Below are positions 47,154 to 57,772 of a stretch of DNA of 64,000 bases, piece by piece. The stretch covers positions 1,674,001-1,738,000 of the forward strand of contig NZ_JBBCMA010000001.1 in assembly GCF_037152535.1 (NCBI RefSeq), read 5' to 3'. The DNA comes from Leclercia sp. AS011 (GTDB lineage: Bacteria; Pseudomonadota; Gammaproteobacteria; Enterobacterales; Enterobacteriaceae). Both the position numbers and the translations under genes were made by a program. Each line of letters begins with the position of its first letter. The first letter of the stretch is position 1. The notes beneath the pieces are model-generated. The model saw nothing but the letters and a program-made list of their open reading frames with translations. It ran no database searches and was not told the origin of the DNA.

Positions 47154-48458
47154 TTAGTGCAGTTTCAGACGCGGTCGGATGACGCGGTTGATACTGCCCA
47201 CCACCATCATCAGCCCGGTTTTAAAGTAACCGTGCAGCGCAACCTGGTGCATACGGTACAGGGAGATGTAGACGAAGCGCGCAATACGCCCTTCTACCAT
47301 CATCGAGCCGCGCATCAGGTTACCCATCAGGCTGCCGACGGTGGAGAAGTTAGAGAGCGACACCAGAGAACCGTGATCTTTGTAGACATAGTTCTTCAGG
47401 GCCTTGCCTTTAGCCTGCGCCAGGATGTTATACAGCGCCAGGCTGGCCATCTGGTGCGCGGCCTGAGCACGCGGTGGCACAAATCCGCCTTCCGGACGCG
47501 CGCAGGAGGCGCAGTCGCCAATGGCGTAGATGTCCGGATCGCGGGTGGTTTGCAGCGTCGGCTCCACCACCAGCTGGTTAATACGGTTGGTTTCCAGGCC
47601 GCCGATCTCTTTCATGAAATCAGGCGCTTTAATCCCTGCCGCCCAGACCATCAGGTCGGCATCAATGTGTTCACCATCTTTGGTGTTCAGGCCATGTGCA
47701 TCGGCGCTGGTCACCATAGTCTGGGTCAGAACGCGCACGCCCAGTTTGGTCAGCTCGCTGTGGGCTGCGCCGGAGATACGCGGCGGCAGCGCAGGCAGAA
47801 TACGTTCGCCCGCTTCCACCAGCGTCACGTTCAGCGCCTCGTTGGTTAACCCTTTGTAGCCGTAGCTGTGCAGCTGTTTCACCGCATTGTGCAGCTCAGC
47901 AGAGAGCTCAACGCCGGTCGCGCCGCCACCGACGATGGCGATGTTCACCTTGCCACTTGCGCCGAGGTTATTGGAGTATTTCAGGAACAGGTTCAGCATC
48001 TCCTGATGGAAACGACGCGCCTGGTGCGGGTTGTCGAGGAAGATGCAGTGCTCTTTGACGCCCGGAGTATTGAAGTCGTTAGAGGTGCTGCCCAGCGCCA
48101 TTACCAGCGTGTCATAGGCCAGCTTGCGCTCCGGCACCAGCAGTTCGCCCTTCTCGTCGCGCAGCTCGGCCAGAGTAATGGTTTTGCTTTCACGGTTGAT
48201 ATCCATTACCGAGCCCAGCTGGAACTGGAAACCGTGGTTGCGCGCATGTGCCAGATAGCTCAGCGCGTCAACGCCCTCATCCAGAGAACCAGTTGCCACT
48301 TCGTGCAGCAGCGGTTTCCACAGGTGGCTGTGATTGCGATCGACGAGCGTAACTTTGGCTTTTTTACCGCGTCCGAGCTTCTTTCCCAGCTGTGTAGCCA
48401 GTTCCAGACCGCCAGCACCACCACCCACAATCACTATCTTTTTCAATGGCGTAGTCAA
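47154..48458 (-). CDS. ndh: NADH dehydrogenase II (NDH-2)
   Basis: A 434-aa membrane-associated flavoprotein passing electrons from NADH to ubiquinone without proton pumping. FAD motif [18 protein letters not shown] and NAD motif [18 protein letters not shown] are visible, and the CxxC-like pair [19 protein letters not shown] marks the E. coli type. C-terminal amphipathic helices bind the membrane. Expression in E. coli is repressed by FNR without oxygen. Confidence 0.96.
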   Translation of the reverse strand: MTTPLKKIVIVGGGAGGLELATQLGKKLGRGKKAKVTLVDRNHSHLWKPLLHEVATGSLDEGVDALSYLAHARNHGFQFQLGSVMDINRESKTITLAELRDEKGELLVPERKLAYDTLVMALGSTSNDFNTPGVKEHCIFLDNPHQARRFHQEMLNLFLKYSNNLGASGKVNIAIVGGGATGVELSAELHNAVKQLHSYGYKGLTNEALNVTLVEAGERILPALPPRISGAAHSELTKLGVRVLTQTMVTSADAHGLNTKDGEHIDADLMVWAAGIKAPDFMKEIGGLETNRINQLVVEPTLQTTRDPDIYAIGDCASCARPEGGFVPPRAQAAHQMASLALYNILAQAKGKALKNYVYKDHGSLVSLSNFSTVGSLMGNLMRGSMMVEGRIARFVYISLYRMHQVALHGYFKTGLMMVVGSINRVIRPRLKLH

Positions 48459-48691
48459 CGTGACCCCCTAAATTATTAACCAATTGTTAACTAAAAGTTA
48501 TTAAAATAACCTTTAGTTAACAACAAGTTACAGCACTGAAACCATTCAACGGACATGAGAATAACATGTTCGGTGCATTGGTCATACCAAAATTGATATG
48601 CATCAAGTTTTGCCGCTGAAAATTTACACAAGCTTAGCAAAAAGAGAGCCCGGCTCACGTCATGTGGCCGGGCTCAGCGTGAAATCAGGAA
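48459..48691. other. Intergenic region upstream of ndh
   Basis: A 233-bp gap between ndh and ycfP, both on the minus strand. It is AT-rich near ndh (TTAACTAAAAGTTATTAAAATAACC), where FNR and Fis sites lie in E. coli; I cannot place them exactly. A hairpin GAGCCCGGC...GCCGGGCTC (about 48646-48675) is the ycfP terminator. Confidence 0.5.
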
Positions 48692-49234
48692 TTAACCTAA
48701 AGTCTTGAACGCTTTGATGCGTTGCAGATGAGGGGCGATATTCTTGAACTTATGCGTCTGCTCTTCATCCCAGACGATTTCGTAGTAGTGGTGCAGCAGT
48801 TCCGCGGCGCGCGGGCTGTTAAGCGCCTCATCGTTGCGGGAGAGGATCACCAGGCAGCGATCGCGGTTCTTCTCGCGGAAATTGCTCACGCACTTGGTGG
48901 CGATATCAACGTACTCTTCCGGCCGGTCGATCTTGCCTTCCATATTCTCGTTCGGAAACAGGTTAGGGTTGAACACCACCTGGCGAATATCACACAGGAA
49001 GCCAATACGCTCCGCCCAGTATCCGCCGAGGCCGACGCCACAGATCAATGGTCGTTCATCGACGTTCAGCTGCAACATTTTGTCCACTTCCTTCAGCAGA
49101 TGCTGCATATCATGCTTGGGATGACGCGTGCTGTAGCTAATCAGCCGCACATCCGGGTCGATAAACTGCAGCTGCAGTACTTTCTCGTGATTACCGGGAC
49201 TGTTCGAATCAAAACCGTGCAAATAGATGATCAT
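48692..49234 (-). CDS. ycfP: YcfP alpha/beta-hydrolase-like protein
   Basis: A 180-aa protein of the UPF0227 family. It begins [20 protein letters not shown] with an alpha/beta-hydrolase oxyanion-type HGF, and the nucleophile elbow [10 protein letters not shown] has Gly where esterases have Ser, so classical catalysis is doubtful. The C-terminal HKFKNI supplies the usual His. Function unknown. Upstream of it lies nagZ in the same direction. Confidence 0.9.
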   Translation of the reverse strand: MIIYLHGFDSNSPGNHEKVLQLQFIDPDVRLISYSTRHPKHDMQHLLKEVDKMLQLNVDERPLICGVGLGGYWAERIGFLCDIRQVVFNPNLFPNENMEGKIDRPEEYVDIATKCVSNFREKNRDRCLVILSRNDEALNSPRAAELLHHYYEIVWDEEQTHKFKNIAPHLQRIKAFKTLG

Positions 49235-49268
49235 CGTATCCTCGCCACACTACGCTTGCCAGGAGGGG

Positions 49269-50294
49269 TTACTGCCCCGCTTTATGCGCTTCCCAGCGCT
49301 CATGAAGCGCGTCTAGCTGCGCATTCACGGTTTTCCAGCGTGCTGTATCCCGCAGCTCCTGACGGCTAAAAGAACCTTTATGATACAATTGTGTAACACG
49401 TTCAGCCTTGATCGGCGACAGGTTATCTAACACGCTCACTGCGCCTTTACGATTATTGCAGACCAGGATCATATCGCAACCCGCATCCAGTGAGGCCTGG
49501 CCGCGTTCCGCGTAGCTGCCCATGATCGCCGCCCCTTCCATCGACAGATCGTCCGAGAAAATCACGCCGTTGAAGCCCAGCTCCTGACGCAGGACGGTTT
49601 TCAGCCAGTGCGGCGAGCCGCTGGCCGGACGCGGATCGACATCGGAGTAGATCACATGCGCGGGCATGATGGCATCGAGCTTGTTGTCGGTGATGAGCGA
49701 TTTGAAAATCGACATATCCCGGGTGCGGATCTCCGCCTGAGGACGCGGGTCGCGCGGGGTCTCTTTATGGGAGTCCGCCGTCACGGCACCATGACCCGGG
49801 AAATGTTTGCCGGTGGTTTTCATTCCGGCGTCGTGCATCCCGTCGATAAAGCGGGTCGCCACCTGTAACGCTTTCTGCGGATCGTCGTGGTACGCGCGCT
49901 CGCCGATGGCGGCGCTGATATGGCCCACGTCCAGTACCGGGGCGAAGCTGATATCAATGTCCATGGCGATCATCTCGCTGGCCATCAGCCAGCCGGCCTC
50001 CTGCGCCAGTTGGCCGCCCTCTTCCAGACCGAGGAGCGCCGCAAACGACTGGGCAGCGGGGAGACGGGTAAAGCCGTCGCGAAAACGCTGCACACGACCG
50101 CCTTCCTGATCCACCGCCACCACCAGACGGTGATGTGACGCCTCGCGGATCTGGCGCACCAGCTCCCGTAGCTGCGCCGGATCGTGATAATTGCGCGTAA
50201 ACAGGATCAGGCCACCCACCAGCGGATGCGCCAGAATCTCGCGCTCCTCCGCATCCAGCTCATAACCTTCCACATCTAACATGACCGGACCCAC
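49269..50294 (-). CDS. nagZ: Beta-N-acetylglucosaminidase NagZ
   Basis: A 341-aa GH3 enzyme that removes GlcNAc from anhydro-muropeptides in cell-wall recycling and generates the AmpC-inducing ligand. Catalytic His in [14 protein letters not shown] and nucleophile Asp in [13 protein letters not shown] are present. Start chosen at GTG 50294 ([12 protein letters not shown]) with GAGG 5 nt upstream; the longer frame overlaps thiK. It works in the same pathway as nagK in this window. Confidence 0.95.
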   Translation of the reverse strand: MGPVMLDVEGYELDAEEREILAHPLVGGLILFTRNYHDPAQLRELVRQIREASHHRLVVAVDQEGGRVQRFRDGFTRLPAAQSFAALLGLEEGGQLAQEAGWLMASEMIAMDIDISFAPVLDVGHISAAIGERAYHDDPQKALQVATRFIDGMHDAGMKTTGKHFPGHGAVTADSHKETPRDPRPQAEIRTRDMSIFKSLITDNKLDAIMPAHVIYSDVDPRPASGSPHWLKTVLRQELGFNGVIFSDDLSMEGAAIMGSYAERGQASLDAGCDMILVCNNRKGAVSVLDNLSPIKAERVTQLYHKGSFSRQELRDTARWKTVNAQLDALHERWEAHKAGQ

Positions 50295-50305
50295 ACGAAC
50301 CTCTC

Positions 50306-51130
50306 TTATTCTGTCTCTTCTAACTGGCACCAGATCTCATCGGCCAGCGTAATAAATTGTTTGTCTTGTGACTGTTGCCAGCGCAGCTCAAACCAGCCTG
50401 CCATTAGCATCAGCACCCAGGGGCGCCAGCATTGTACCTGACGTTGCAGACGGGACAGCTCAAGCTGTGCGGCCTGCGCGTAGGCAGCGAGCAGCTGCTG
50501 ACGCTGGGCGTCGCTCTCTGTCCAGACGCTGGCCAGCTCCAGCGCAACGTCGCCGTCTCCGGCGTACTCCCAGTCCAGCAGCCGGACGCCAGCCGCGGTA
50601 TGAACGATATTACCTGCATGAACATCCATATGCAGCGGCGCCAGCCGCAGCGGGCGCGGCTCCCCCCGTTTTTGCAGCCGCTTATGCCATTGCAGCCACA
50701 GCGGCGTGCGACGGGACGGCGCGGCCTGCAGCCAGTACTGCTCCAGCAGCGGGGCCAGGGTGATGCGCCAGCCAAATCTGGGCTGTTGGTGCAGATGATA
50801 CAGCATCGCGGCCAGCGCGGGTGCGGCGGGTAATCCGGTTTTGATCTCACCGGTGAGATAATCGACCGCTATCCAGCCGGGACTGTAAAAATGCGGCTGG
50901 GGGGCGATGTCGGCGGGAAGATGGCGTAGCGCATGGTACTGACGACGAAAATGGGCTGGGGTGGCCAGCGCGGCGTGACACTGGCGCAGCACCAGTCGCC
51001 GCCCGGCGTGCTCAATAATGCAACTCGCGCCGCTCAACCCGGCGTGGGTCTGCGGCGCGATAAGGCGATACTGCGGGAAAAAGCGCGACAGCAGTGTGTC
51101 GCGCGTCAGGTTACTGTTGCTGAACTGCAC
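50306..51130 (-). CDS. thiK: Thiamine kinase ThiK
   Basis: A 274-aa choline-kinase/APH-fold enzyme phosphorylating thiamine in salvage. The catalytic loop [12 protein letters not shown] and metal-binding DWEYAGDGD are seen. Start chosen at GTG 51130, which gives E. coli length (274) and fits the [11 protein letters not shown]-terminus. It overlaps the end of lpoB by 20 bp. Confidence 0.92.
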   Translation of the reverse strand: MQFSNSNLTRDTLLSRFFPQYRLIAPQTHAGLSGASCIIEHAGRRLVLRQCHAALATPAHFRRQYHALRHLPADIAPQPHFYSPGWIAVDYLTGEIKTGLPAAPALAAMLYHLHQQPRFGWRITLAPLLEQYWLQAAPSRRTPLWLQWHKRLQKRGEPRPLRLAPLHMDVHAGNIVHTAAGVRLLDWEYAGDGDVALELASVWTESDAQRQQLLAAYAQAAQLELSRLQRQVQCWRPWVLMLMAGWFELRWQQSQDKQFITLADEIWCQLEETE

Positions 51131-51761
51131 CTTTACCTGACCAGATAATTTCACCTGTCTGAACCAGCATCAGCTGCATTTGCAGCGCTGGCGCGTTGAC
51201 GTTGCCGGTCGCGCTGGAGTAGAGCACATACTGCGCCCCTACGTTGCGGGCAATGCCGATAGCTTTACTGCGCGAGCCCAGGCTGTCCTGTGGGGAGAGG
51301 CCCAACTGCTGCTTGGCTACCGCCAGCTGCTGCGCGGACACCAGGGTAAATTTGCCGTTGTTCGCCAGCGCATTGCGCAGCGTTTCGGTGGCTTCTCCGG
51401 CGTTCAGGCTGCCGTTGGTGCGGTTATTGACGCTGTCCACCAGCAGCACGCTGCCTGCGTTGACGCCCTGAGCCTGCAACATTTTGGCGACCATTGGCTG
51501 CATCGCGCCGTTCCAGTCGTAATGACGTTCACGAGGCGCAGGCTGAGCGGTCTCTTCCTGATGCTCGATCGGGCCTGGCTGTGCCGGTACTGACGGCACG
51601 GTTGGCACGGTAGGAACGGGCTGTGTTGGCTGGACCGGCTGTTGTGCGCCTGGCTTCACCTCTTCAACCGGTGCAGGTGGCTGCTCGGTACGGCTAATAC
51701 ATCCCGAGAGGAACAGGGCAAAAGCCGTGACCAGCGCGTAACGACTAAAATTTTTAATCAA
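51111..51761 (-). CDS. lpoB: Penicillin-binding protein activator LpoB
   Basis: A 216-aa outer-membrane lipoprotein that stimulates PBP1B. The lipobox LSGC places the lipidated Cys at residue 21. A proline-rich disordered region (about 28-75, [20 protein letters not shown]) spans the periplasm and leads to the globular domain. Upstream of thiK and downstream of ycfL. Confidence 0.94.
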   Translation of the reverse strand: MIKNFSRYALVTAFALFLSGCISRTEQPPAPVEEVKPGAQQPVQPTQPVPTVPTVPSVPAQPGPIEHQEETAQPAPRERHYDWNGAMQPMVAKMLQAQGVNAGSVLLVDSVNNRTNGSLNAGEATETLRNALANNGKFTLVSAQQLAVAKQQLGLSPQDSLGSRSKAIGIARNVGAQYVLYSSATGNVNAPALQMQLMLVQTGEIIWSGKGAVQQQ

Positions 51762-51771
51762 GGATCACCCC

Positions 51772-52146
51772 TTAGAGATAGAGATAAAGTCTGACCTTAT
51801 GCGCACCCAGATAGTTGGCGCTGCCGTAGAGCGTGACCGACGAATTCGCCGGGATAGTCACGCTGCGTGGCGCCTCAAGCGGGTGCATTTCCAGGCCTCT
51901 GGCGTCATACCAGAAAAAACGGTAATGGACGGTAACGGACTCTTGTCTTTCATTAAACAGCGTTGAAGAGGCAGACGGCTGGATCTCGCTAATGGTCAGC
52001 GACGGTTTTTCAGCGGTAATGCCCGCCGCCAGCACGGATGACTCCATCACTAATGTTTGCTCATCATTAACGGGGATTGAAGGCTGAGATTTGCATCCCG
52101 CCAGCACCACCATCATCAAAAGCATCGCAATCCGTCCACCGGGCAT
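51772..52146 (-). CDS. ycfL: YcfL-family lipoprotein
   Basis: A 124-aa protein with lipobox LAGC near residue 18 and a DUF1425 body (VHYRFFWYDARGLEMHPLEA). Predicted outer-membrane lipoprotein of unknown function. Start chosen at MPGGRIAMLLMM (52146), overlapping the hinT stop; the longer frame runs through hinT. Confidence 0.9.
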   Translation of the reverse strand: MPGGRIAMLLMMVVLAGCKSQPSIPVNDEQTLVMESSVLAAGITAEKPSLTISEIQPSASSTLFNERQESVTVHYRFFWYDARGLEMHPLEAPRSVTIPANSSVTLYGSANYLGAHKVRLYLYL

Positions 52147-52147
52147 C

Positions 52148-52507
52148 TTAAAGACCTTTATGCGCAAGCATCGGCCCCAGCGGACGACCGCCAAGCAGAT
52201 GCATATGAATATGATAAACTTCCTGACCACCGTGGCGGTTACAGTTCATGATCAAACGGTAACCGTCTTCGGCCACGCCTTCCTGCTCAGCAATTTTCGC
52301 TGCTACTGTCAGCATACGGCCTAATGCCAGTTCATGCTCAGTTTTCACGTCATTTACCGTCGGAATCAGAATATTAGGAATAATGAGGATGTGGGTCGGC
52401 GCCTGCGGAGAGATGTCGCGGAAAGCGGTAACCAGTTCATCCTGATAAACGATATCTGCCGGGATCTCGCGGCGGATAATTTTACTGAAAATGGTTTCTT
52501 CAGCCAT
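52148..52507 (-). CDS. hinT: Purine nucleoside phosphoramidase HinT
   Basis: A 119-aa HIT-family hydrolase of adenosine 5'-phosphoramidates. The histidine triad HIHMHLLGG is present. Start chosen at [13 protein letters not shown] (52507) after AGGAAAACCTC. First gene of the run hinT-ycfL-lpoB-thiK-nagZ-ycfP. Confidence 0.95.
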   Translation of the reverse strand: MAEETIFSKIIRREIPADIVYQDELVTAFRDISPQAPTHILIIPNILIPTVNDVKTEHELALGRMLTVAAKIAEQEGVAEDGYRLIMNCNRHGGQEVYHIHMHLLGGRPLGPMLAHKGL

Positions 52508-52860
52508 GAGGTTTTCCTTATTCATTAATCTGGCGACGTGCCCGGAGACAACCCACTCGGTGCAGGCGCATTAGTTTGTGACACGACTCAAGAGTATGAG
52601 CGACTTTCTCTAATCCTTTCAACCTTATCCCTCGATTTCTTTCCTTATAGCGCAATTTATACGCAGCGGTTTAGCGCGCCCTCCCCTGAAATCTTAAAAC
52701 ATAATTTCAGATACGGCTGAAACCTCTGTTTACAGGTTTAATCACAATGCGTATATTTCGCATTTGCATTTACATGCGCATTTCATACATAGAAAACGAC
52801 CTCAGACTGTAGCTACAGAACTGAGGCATAACATTCACACTTCACTCAGAAGGTTTGCTG
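52508..52860. promoter_or_regulatory. Divergent hinT/fhuE control region
   Basis: A 353-bp gap. The fhuE-proximal part (52741-52800) is A/T-rich with repeated CGCATTT/TGCATTT units (TTCGCATTTGCATTTACATG), where a Fur box would be expected because fhuE is Fur-repressed in E. coli. I do not see a consensus 19-bp Fur palindrome. A plus-strand 60-codon ORF (52538-52720) lacks support and is not called. Confidence 0.45.
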
Positions 52861-55047
52861 ATGTCTTTCACGAATTATACCAGGGACGGGCAACGCCAGC
52901 CTGTCACTAACCCCTCGCTGCTCGCAGCCTGTATTGCTTTCGCGTTGACACCCGTCGCGACTTTCGCCGCCCCGGCGGAAGAGACGGTTATTGTTGAGGG
53001 CTCATCGCAGGCCGACGCCGCGGATGAAAGCCATGACTACAGCGTAAAAACCACGACTGTGGGCACCAAAATGCAGATGATCCAGCGTGACATTCCACAG
53101 TCAGTGACGATCGTCGGCGAACAACGCATGGAAGACCAACAGCTGCAAACCCTGGGCGACGTGATGGACAACACGATGGGGATCAGCAAAAGCACCACTG
53201 ACTCCGATCGCAGCAACTTCTACTCTCGCGGTTTTGAAATCGACAACTACATGGTCGATGGCATCCCAACCTACTTCGAGTCGCGCTGGAATCTGGGTGA
53301 TTCTCAGTCGGACACCGCCCTGTTTGAGCGGGTTGAAGTGGTGCGCGGGGCCAACGGCCTGATGACCGGGACAGGCAACCCGTCCGCAGCAATCAATATG
53401 GTGCGCAAGCATGCCACCAGCCGCGAGTTCAAGGCCAACCTGTCGGCTGAATACGGTAGCTGGAACAAACAACGCTACGTGATGGATATGCAAAGCCCGC
53501 TGACGGAAGACGGCAATCTGCGTGGCCGCATTGTGGCGGGTTATCAGGACAGCGACTCCTGGCTCGACAACTACAATCAGAAGCGGACCTTCTTCTCCGG
53601 GATTCTGGACGCCGACCTGGGTACCAGCACTTCCCTGTCCGCAGGCTACGAATACCAGCGTATCGACATTAACAACCAGACGTGGGGTGGATTGCCGCGC
53701 TGGAACACCGACGGCAGCGTCAGACATTACGATCGCGCGCACAGCACCTCGCCGGACTGGGCTTACAACGACAAAGAGTTCAATAAGGTCTTCTTTACCC
53801 TGAAGCAGCGCTTTGCCGACAACTGGCAGGCCACGCTGAATGCGACCCATACCGAAGCGAAATTCGACAGCAAAGCGATGTACCTCGATGCCTATGTCAA
53901 CAAGAGCACCGGCATGCTGGAAGGGCCTTACGTGAACTACGGTCCGGACTACGCCTACATTGGCGGTACCGGCTGGAACAGCGGCAAGCGTAAAGTGGAT
54001 GCGGTGGATCTGTTTGCTGACGGGGGCTACGAGCTGCTGGGTCGTCAGCACACCATGATGATTGGCGGCAGCTACAGCCGTCAGACCAACCGTTACACCA
54101 ACTCCTGGGCCAACGTCTTCCCGGATGAGTTCGGCAGTTTCTACGACTATAACGGTAACTTCCCGGAAACCAACTGGGGATCGCAGTCGCTGGCCCAGGA
54201 TGACACCACCGACATGAAGTCGCTGTACGCGGCAACCCGTATCTCGCTGGCCGATCCGCTGCATCTGATCCTGGGCGCACGCTACACTAACTGGCGTGTT
54301 GATACCCTGACCTACGGATTAGAGAAAAACCACACTACGCCTTACGCGGGTCTGGTCTACGATATCAATGACAACTGGTCTGCCTACGCCAGCTATACCT
54401 CTATCTTCCAGCCGCAGAACTATCGCGACAGCTCGGGCAAATATCTTGACCCGATCACCGGTAATAACTACGAAGCGGGGCTGAAGTCCGACTGGATGAA
54501 CAGCCGTCTGACCACCACCCTCTCCGTGTTCCGCATCGAGCAGGATAATCTGGGACAAAGTACCGGACGGACGATTCAGGGCTCCACGGATACGGCTTAC
54601 GAGAGCGTAGATGGTACCGTGAGTAAAGGCGTTGAATTTGAAATCAACGGCGCGCTGACGGATAACTGGCAGATGACCTTCGGCGCAACGCGTTACGTTG
54701 CCGAAGACAACAACGGCAAAGCGGTGAACCCGCAGCTGCCGCGCACCACCGTGAAACTTTTCACCAGCTACCGTCTGCCGGCCATGCCTGAACTGACCGT
54801 CGGTGGCGGCGTTAACTGGCAGAACAGCGTCTATACCTATCAGGACACGCCTTACGGCACCTGGCGTGCATCGCAGGGCAGCTACGCGCTGGTGGATCTC
54901 TTCACCCGTTACCAGGTCACCAAGAACTTCTCCCTGCAGGGTAATCTGAATAACCTGTTTGATAAGACGTACGACACTAACGTGGAAGGCGAAATCGTGT
55001 ACGGCGAACCGCGCAACGTCAGTGTGACCGCAAGCTATCAGTTCTGA
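52861..55047 (+). CDS. fhuE: TonB-dependent coprogen/ferric siderophore receptor FhuE
   Basis: A 728-aa outer-membrane receptor for ferric coprogen, rhodotorulic acid and ferrioxamine. After the signal peptide (ending about residue 36, ATFAAPAEET) comes the TonB box (ETVIVEGS), then the plug domain (about 60-170, DIPQSVTIVGEQRMEDQQLQ) and a 22-strand barrel ending in aromatic Phe (VTASYQF). Start chosen at ATG 52861 with AAGG 7 nt upstream; a TTG two codons earlier is less likely. Confidence 0.95.
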   Translation: MSFTNYTRDGQRQPVTNPSLLAACIAFALTPVATFAAPAEETVIVEGSSQADAADESHDYSVKTTTVGTKMQMIQRDIPQSVTIVGEQRMEDQQLQTLGDVMDNTMGISKSTTDSDRSNFYSRGFEIDNYMVDGIPTYFESRWNLGDSQSDTALFERVEVVRGANGLMTGTGNPSAAINMVRKHATSREFKANLSAEYGSWNKQRYVMDMQSPLTEDGNLRGRIVAGYQDSDSWLDNYNQKRTFFSGILDADLGTSTSLSAGYEYQRIDINNQTWGGLPRWNTDGSVRHYDRAHSTSPDWAYNDKEFNKVFFTLKQRFADNWQATLNATHTEAKFDSKAMYLDAYVNKSTGMLEGPYVNYGPDYAYIGGTGWNSGKRKVDAVDLFADGGYELLGRQHTMMIGGSYSRQTNRYTNSWANVFPDEFGSFYDYNGNFPETNWGSQSLAQDDTTDMKSLYAATRISLADPLHLILGARYTNWRVDTLTYGLEKNHTTPYAGLVYDINDNWSAYASYTSIFQPQNYRDSSGKYLDPITGNNYEAGLKSDWMNSRLTTTLSVFRIEQDNLGQSTGRTIQGSTDTAYESVDGTVSKGVEFEINGALTDNWQMTFGATRYVAEDNNGKAVNPQLPRTTVKLFTSYRLPAMPELTVGGGVNWQNSVYTYQDTPYGTWRASQGSYALVDLFTRYQVTKNFSLQGNLNNLFDKTYDTNVEGEIVYGEPRNVSVTASYQF

Positions 55048-55064
55048 TCAATCAACCGTTATTC

Positions 55065-55090
55065 AAGGGAGCCTGATGGCTCCCTTTTTT
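55065..55090 (+). terminator. fhuE terminator
   Basis: AAGGGAGCC, loop TGAT, GGCTCCC then six Ts: a strong Rho-independent terminator 18 bp after the stop. Confidence 0.93.
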
Positions 55091-55103
55091 GTGCGCGCGG
55101 TTT

Positions 55104-55172
55104 GCCGGGTGGCGGCTGCGCCTTACCCAATCCCGGTTTTGCAGGCCCGGTAAGCGTAGCGCCACCGGGCAT
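55104..55172. repeat. REP/BIME sequence between fhuE and ptsG
   Basis: TTGCCGGGTGGCGGCTGCGC and CCCGGTAAGCGTAGCGCCAC CGGGC are two facing REP units of the same kind as those flanking rayT at 26.3-27.0 kb. Confidence 0.85.
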
Positions 55173-55189
55173 TTCCTCAACCACAGGCA

Positions 55190-55217
55190 ATAAAAAAGGC
55201 AGCCATTCGGCTGCCTT
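55190..55217 (-). terminator. ptsG terminator
   Basis: AAGGCAGCC and GGCTGCCTT (55196-55204, 55209-55217) with loop GAAT on the minus strand and a following T-run, 20 bp after the ptsG stop. Confidence 0.92.
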
Positions 55218-55236
55218 AGTCTCCCCAGGTCACAAC

Positions 55237-56670
55237 TTAGTTGCTGCGGATGTACTCATCCATTTCGGTTTTCAGGTTATCGGATTTGGTACCGAAGATA
55301 GCCTGTACACCGGAACCTGCAACAACTACGCCAGCTGCGCCCAGTTTTTTCAGACCCGGCTGGTCAACTTTCGCGATATCAGCAACGCTCACACGCAGAC
55401 GAGTGATACACGCGTCCAGGTTAGTGATGTTCTCTTTACCGCCGAACGCTGCAACCAGTGCCGGAGCCATTTCGCTGGTTGCGCCAGCTTTAACGTCGTC
55501 AGTAGCATCTTCACGACCCGGAGTTTTCAGGTCCAGTGCTTTGATCAGCACGCGGAAGATGGTGTAGTACGCAACCGCGTAGCACGCACCTACGATTGGG
55601 AACAGCCACAGTTTGCTGCTGTTACCGGACAGAACGATAAAGTCGATCAGACCGTGCGAGAAGGAGGTACCGTCACGCATACCCAGCAGGATACAGATTG
55701 GGAACGCCAGACCTGCCAGAACCGCGTGGATAATGTACAGGATCGGCGCAACGAACATGAAGGAGAACTCGATCGGCTCGGTGATACCGGTCAGGAACGA
55801 GGTCAGCGCTGCGGAGATCATGATACCGCCCACTTTTGCACGGTTCTCTGGTTTAGCAGAGTGCCAGATTGCAATCGCAGCAGCCGGCAGACCGTACATT
55901 TTGAACAGGAAGCCGCCAGACAGTTTGCCTGCAGTTGGGTCGCCTGCCATGTAGCGAGGGATGTCGCCGTGGAAGACCTGACCTGCTGCGTTGGTGTATT
56001 CACCGATCTGCATCTGGAAAGGAACGTTCCAGATGTGGTGCAGACCGAACGGCACCAGGCAACGTTCAATGAAGCCGTAGATACCGAACGCCACAACCGG
56101 GTTCTGGTACGCAGCCCACTGGGAGAAGGTCTGGATAGCGGAACCAATCGGTGGCCAGATGAAGGAGAGGATCACACCGGTGAAGATCGCCGCCAGGCCA
56201 GAGATGATTGGAACGAAACGCTTACCTGCAAAGAAGCCCAGGTACTCAGGGAGCTTGATGCGATAGAAGCGGTTAAACATATACGCCGCAATAGCACCCG
56301 AGATGATACCGCCCAGAACCCCGGTGTCAGCCAGGTGTTTCGCAGCGATCTCTTCCGGTGGTAAGTGCAGCACCAGAGGTGCAACCACAGCCATGGTTTT
56401 AACCATGATGCCGTAGGCAACTACAGCGGCCAGTGCAGATACGCCGTCGTTATTGGTGAAGCCAAGCGCAACGCCGATGGCGAAGATCAGTGGCATGTTA
56501 GCAAAAACAGAACCGCCTGCTTCGGCCATCACATGAGAAACTACGGCTGGCAGCCAGCTGAAGTTTGCAGAACCGACGCCCAGCAGGATACCTGCGATAG
56601 GCAGTACGGATACCGGCAGCATCAGCGATTTACCGACCTTCTGCAGGTTAGCAAATGCATTCTTAAACAT
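55237..56670 (-). CDS. ptsG: PTS glucose transporter subunit IIBC
   Basis: A 477-aa glucose permease, EIICB-Glc. The membrane IIC domain (about 1-390) includes the [18 protein letters not shown] signature. The soluble IIB domain ends with phosphorylated Cys in [15 protein letters not shown] (about C421). It phosphorylates glucose using EIIA-Glc (Crr). Same length as E. coli. Regulated post-transcriptionally by SgrS (site listed). Confidence 0.97.
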   Translation of the reverse strand: MFKNAFANLQKVGKSLMLPVSVLPIAGILLGVGSANFSWLPAVVSHVMAEAGGSVFANMPLIFAIGVALGFTNNDGVSALAAVVAYGIMVKTMAVVAPLVLHLPPEEIAAKHLADTGVLGGIISGAIAAYMFNRFYRIKLPEYLGFFAGKRFVPIISGLAAIFTGVILSFIWPPIGSAIQTFSQWAAYQNPVVAFGIYGFIERCLVPFGLHHIWNVPFQMQIGEYTNAAGQVFHGDIPRYMAGDPTAGKLSGGFLFKMYGLPAAAIAIWHSAKPENRAKVGGIMISAALTSFLTGITEPIEFSFMFVAPILYIIHAVLAGLAFPICILLGMRDGTSFSHGLIDFIVLSGNSSKLWLFPIVGACYAVAYYTIFRVLIKALDLKTPGREDATDDVKAGATSEMAPALVAAFGGKENITNLDACITRLRVSVADIAKVDQPGLKKLGAAGVVVAGSGVQAIFGTKSDNLKTEMDEYIRSN

Positions 56671-56692
56671 AATTGAGAGTGCTCCTGAGTAT
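56671..56692 (-). promoter_or_regulatory. SgrS pairing site in the ptsG leader
   Basis: The leader ACTCAGGAGCACTCTCAATT, immediately before the ptsG ATG, is the same as the stretch of E. coli ptsG mRNA that base-pairs with sRNA SgrS during glucose-phosphate stress. Pairing covers the ribosome binding site (CAGGAG). The sRNA itself is not in this window. Confidence 0.8.
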
Positions 56693-56967
56693 TTGTGCTT
56701 TTTTTACGTTTTCACGCATTGGCCCGGGGGGAGAACCGTGCCGTGGACAGGACATCTAAGCGCCCTTTATTTATTACACAGAGTAAAATAAATCCGCGTA
56801 TCTTTGTTTGACGGCTATCACGTTTCAGCGCAGGGCAGCTGAAAAACTTTCAGATTTTTACAAAACAGATTGCCAGATGTTTCTAAAAAGGTCTTCACCG
56901 CCCCCACTTGGGCGGTGAACTTTACTCGTTTTGGCTATTAATTACGAGCCATAAAAAAATAGATTAA
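56693..56967. promoter_or_regulatory. ptsG promoter region and ycfH 3' flank
   Basis: A 275-bp region. TTTTACTCTGTGTAATAAAT on the minus strand (about 56788-56769) matches the E. coli ptsG P1 area, with TAATAAAT as a likely -10. TTCACCGCCC...GGGCGGTGAA (56894-56919) is a perfect 10-bp hairpin of unknown role. No ORF is supported. Confidence 0.55.
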
Positions 56968-57762
56968 TCAGGCAGATTGCAGGCGGGAAGGATCGATGTG
57001 AAACAGGCTGGCAAAGTTATCGGTGGTGATGCGTGCCAGTTCTTCAACGTCGACGCCTTTTAAAACGGCCATATACTCGGCCACATCCCGTACCATCGCG
57101 GGCTGGTTCTCTTTACCGCGATGCGGGACCGGTGCCAGATAAGGGGAATCTGTTTCCACCAGCAGACGATCGAGCGGCACGTAGCGCGCGGCATCACGAA
57201 GCTGCTCGGCGTTACGGAACGTCACGATCCCGGAAAACGAGATATAAAAACCCAAATCCAGCAGCTTGCCCGCTGTTTCTCTGTCTTCAGTGAAACAGTG
57301 TAGTACGCCGCCGCAATCCGTCACCTTTTCTTCTGCCAGGATCGCCAGCGTATCGGCGCGCGCGTCACGGGTATGGACGATCACCGGTTTATTCAGCTCC
57401 CGACCAATACGGATATGGTCGCGGAAAGACGCCTGCTGGCGGGCTTTAGTTTCCGGGGTGTAAAAGTAATCCAGCCCGGTTTCGCCCATTGCCACCACGC
57501 CCTCTTCCGCCGCCAGACGGCGTAAATCTTCGACGTCGTAGGCTTCATCCTGGTTGAGTGGATGCACGCCGCAGGAGAAGACCACGTTGTCGCGTACGCC
57601 TACCAGCTCACGCATGGTTTTGTAGCCGGGTAAGGTCGTGGCGACCGCCAGGCAAAATTTCACATCGCGGGCGGCGGCTTTTGCCAGCACGTCATCGACG
57701 TTTTTATGCAGGGATTGATAATCCAGGCCATCGAGATGGCAGTGTGAGTCGACTAAAAACAT
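56968..57762 (-). CDS. ycfH: TatD-family metal-dependent hydrolase YcfH
   Basis: A 264-aa amidohydrolase-fold protein. Metal ligands are seen in DSHCHLDGLDY (HxH), MGETGLDYFY (Glu), HTRDA (His), HCFTED (His) and ETDSPYLAP (Asp). The family includes TatD DNases and D-aminoacyl-tRNA deacylases; the exact substrate of YcfH is not settled. Upstream lies holB, same strand. Confidence 0.92.
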   Translation of the reverse strand: MFLVDSHCHLDGLDYQSLHKNVDDVLAKAAARDVKFCLAVATTLPGYKTMRELVGVRDNVVFSCGVHPLNQDEAYDVEDLRRLAAEEGVVAMGETGLDYFYTPETKARQQASFRDHIRIGRELNKPVIVHTRDARADTLAILAEEKVTDCGGVLHCFTEDRETAGKLLDLGFYISFSGIVTFRNAEQLRDAARYVPLDRLLVETDSPYLAPVPHRGKENQPAMVRDVAEYMAVLKGVDVEELARITTDNFASLFHIDPSRLQSA

Positions 57763-57772
57763 AATGTCTCTC

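Noticed and set aside
53101..54264. A 387-codon open frame antisense to fhuE
   Set aside because: Shadow of the barrel-coding sequence; no ribosome binding site and no family resemblance.
55102..56364. A 420-codon open frame antisense to ptsG
   Set aside because: It starts in REP sequence and runs antisense through ptsG; repeat-rich, non-protein-like composition.
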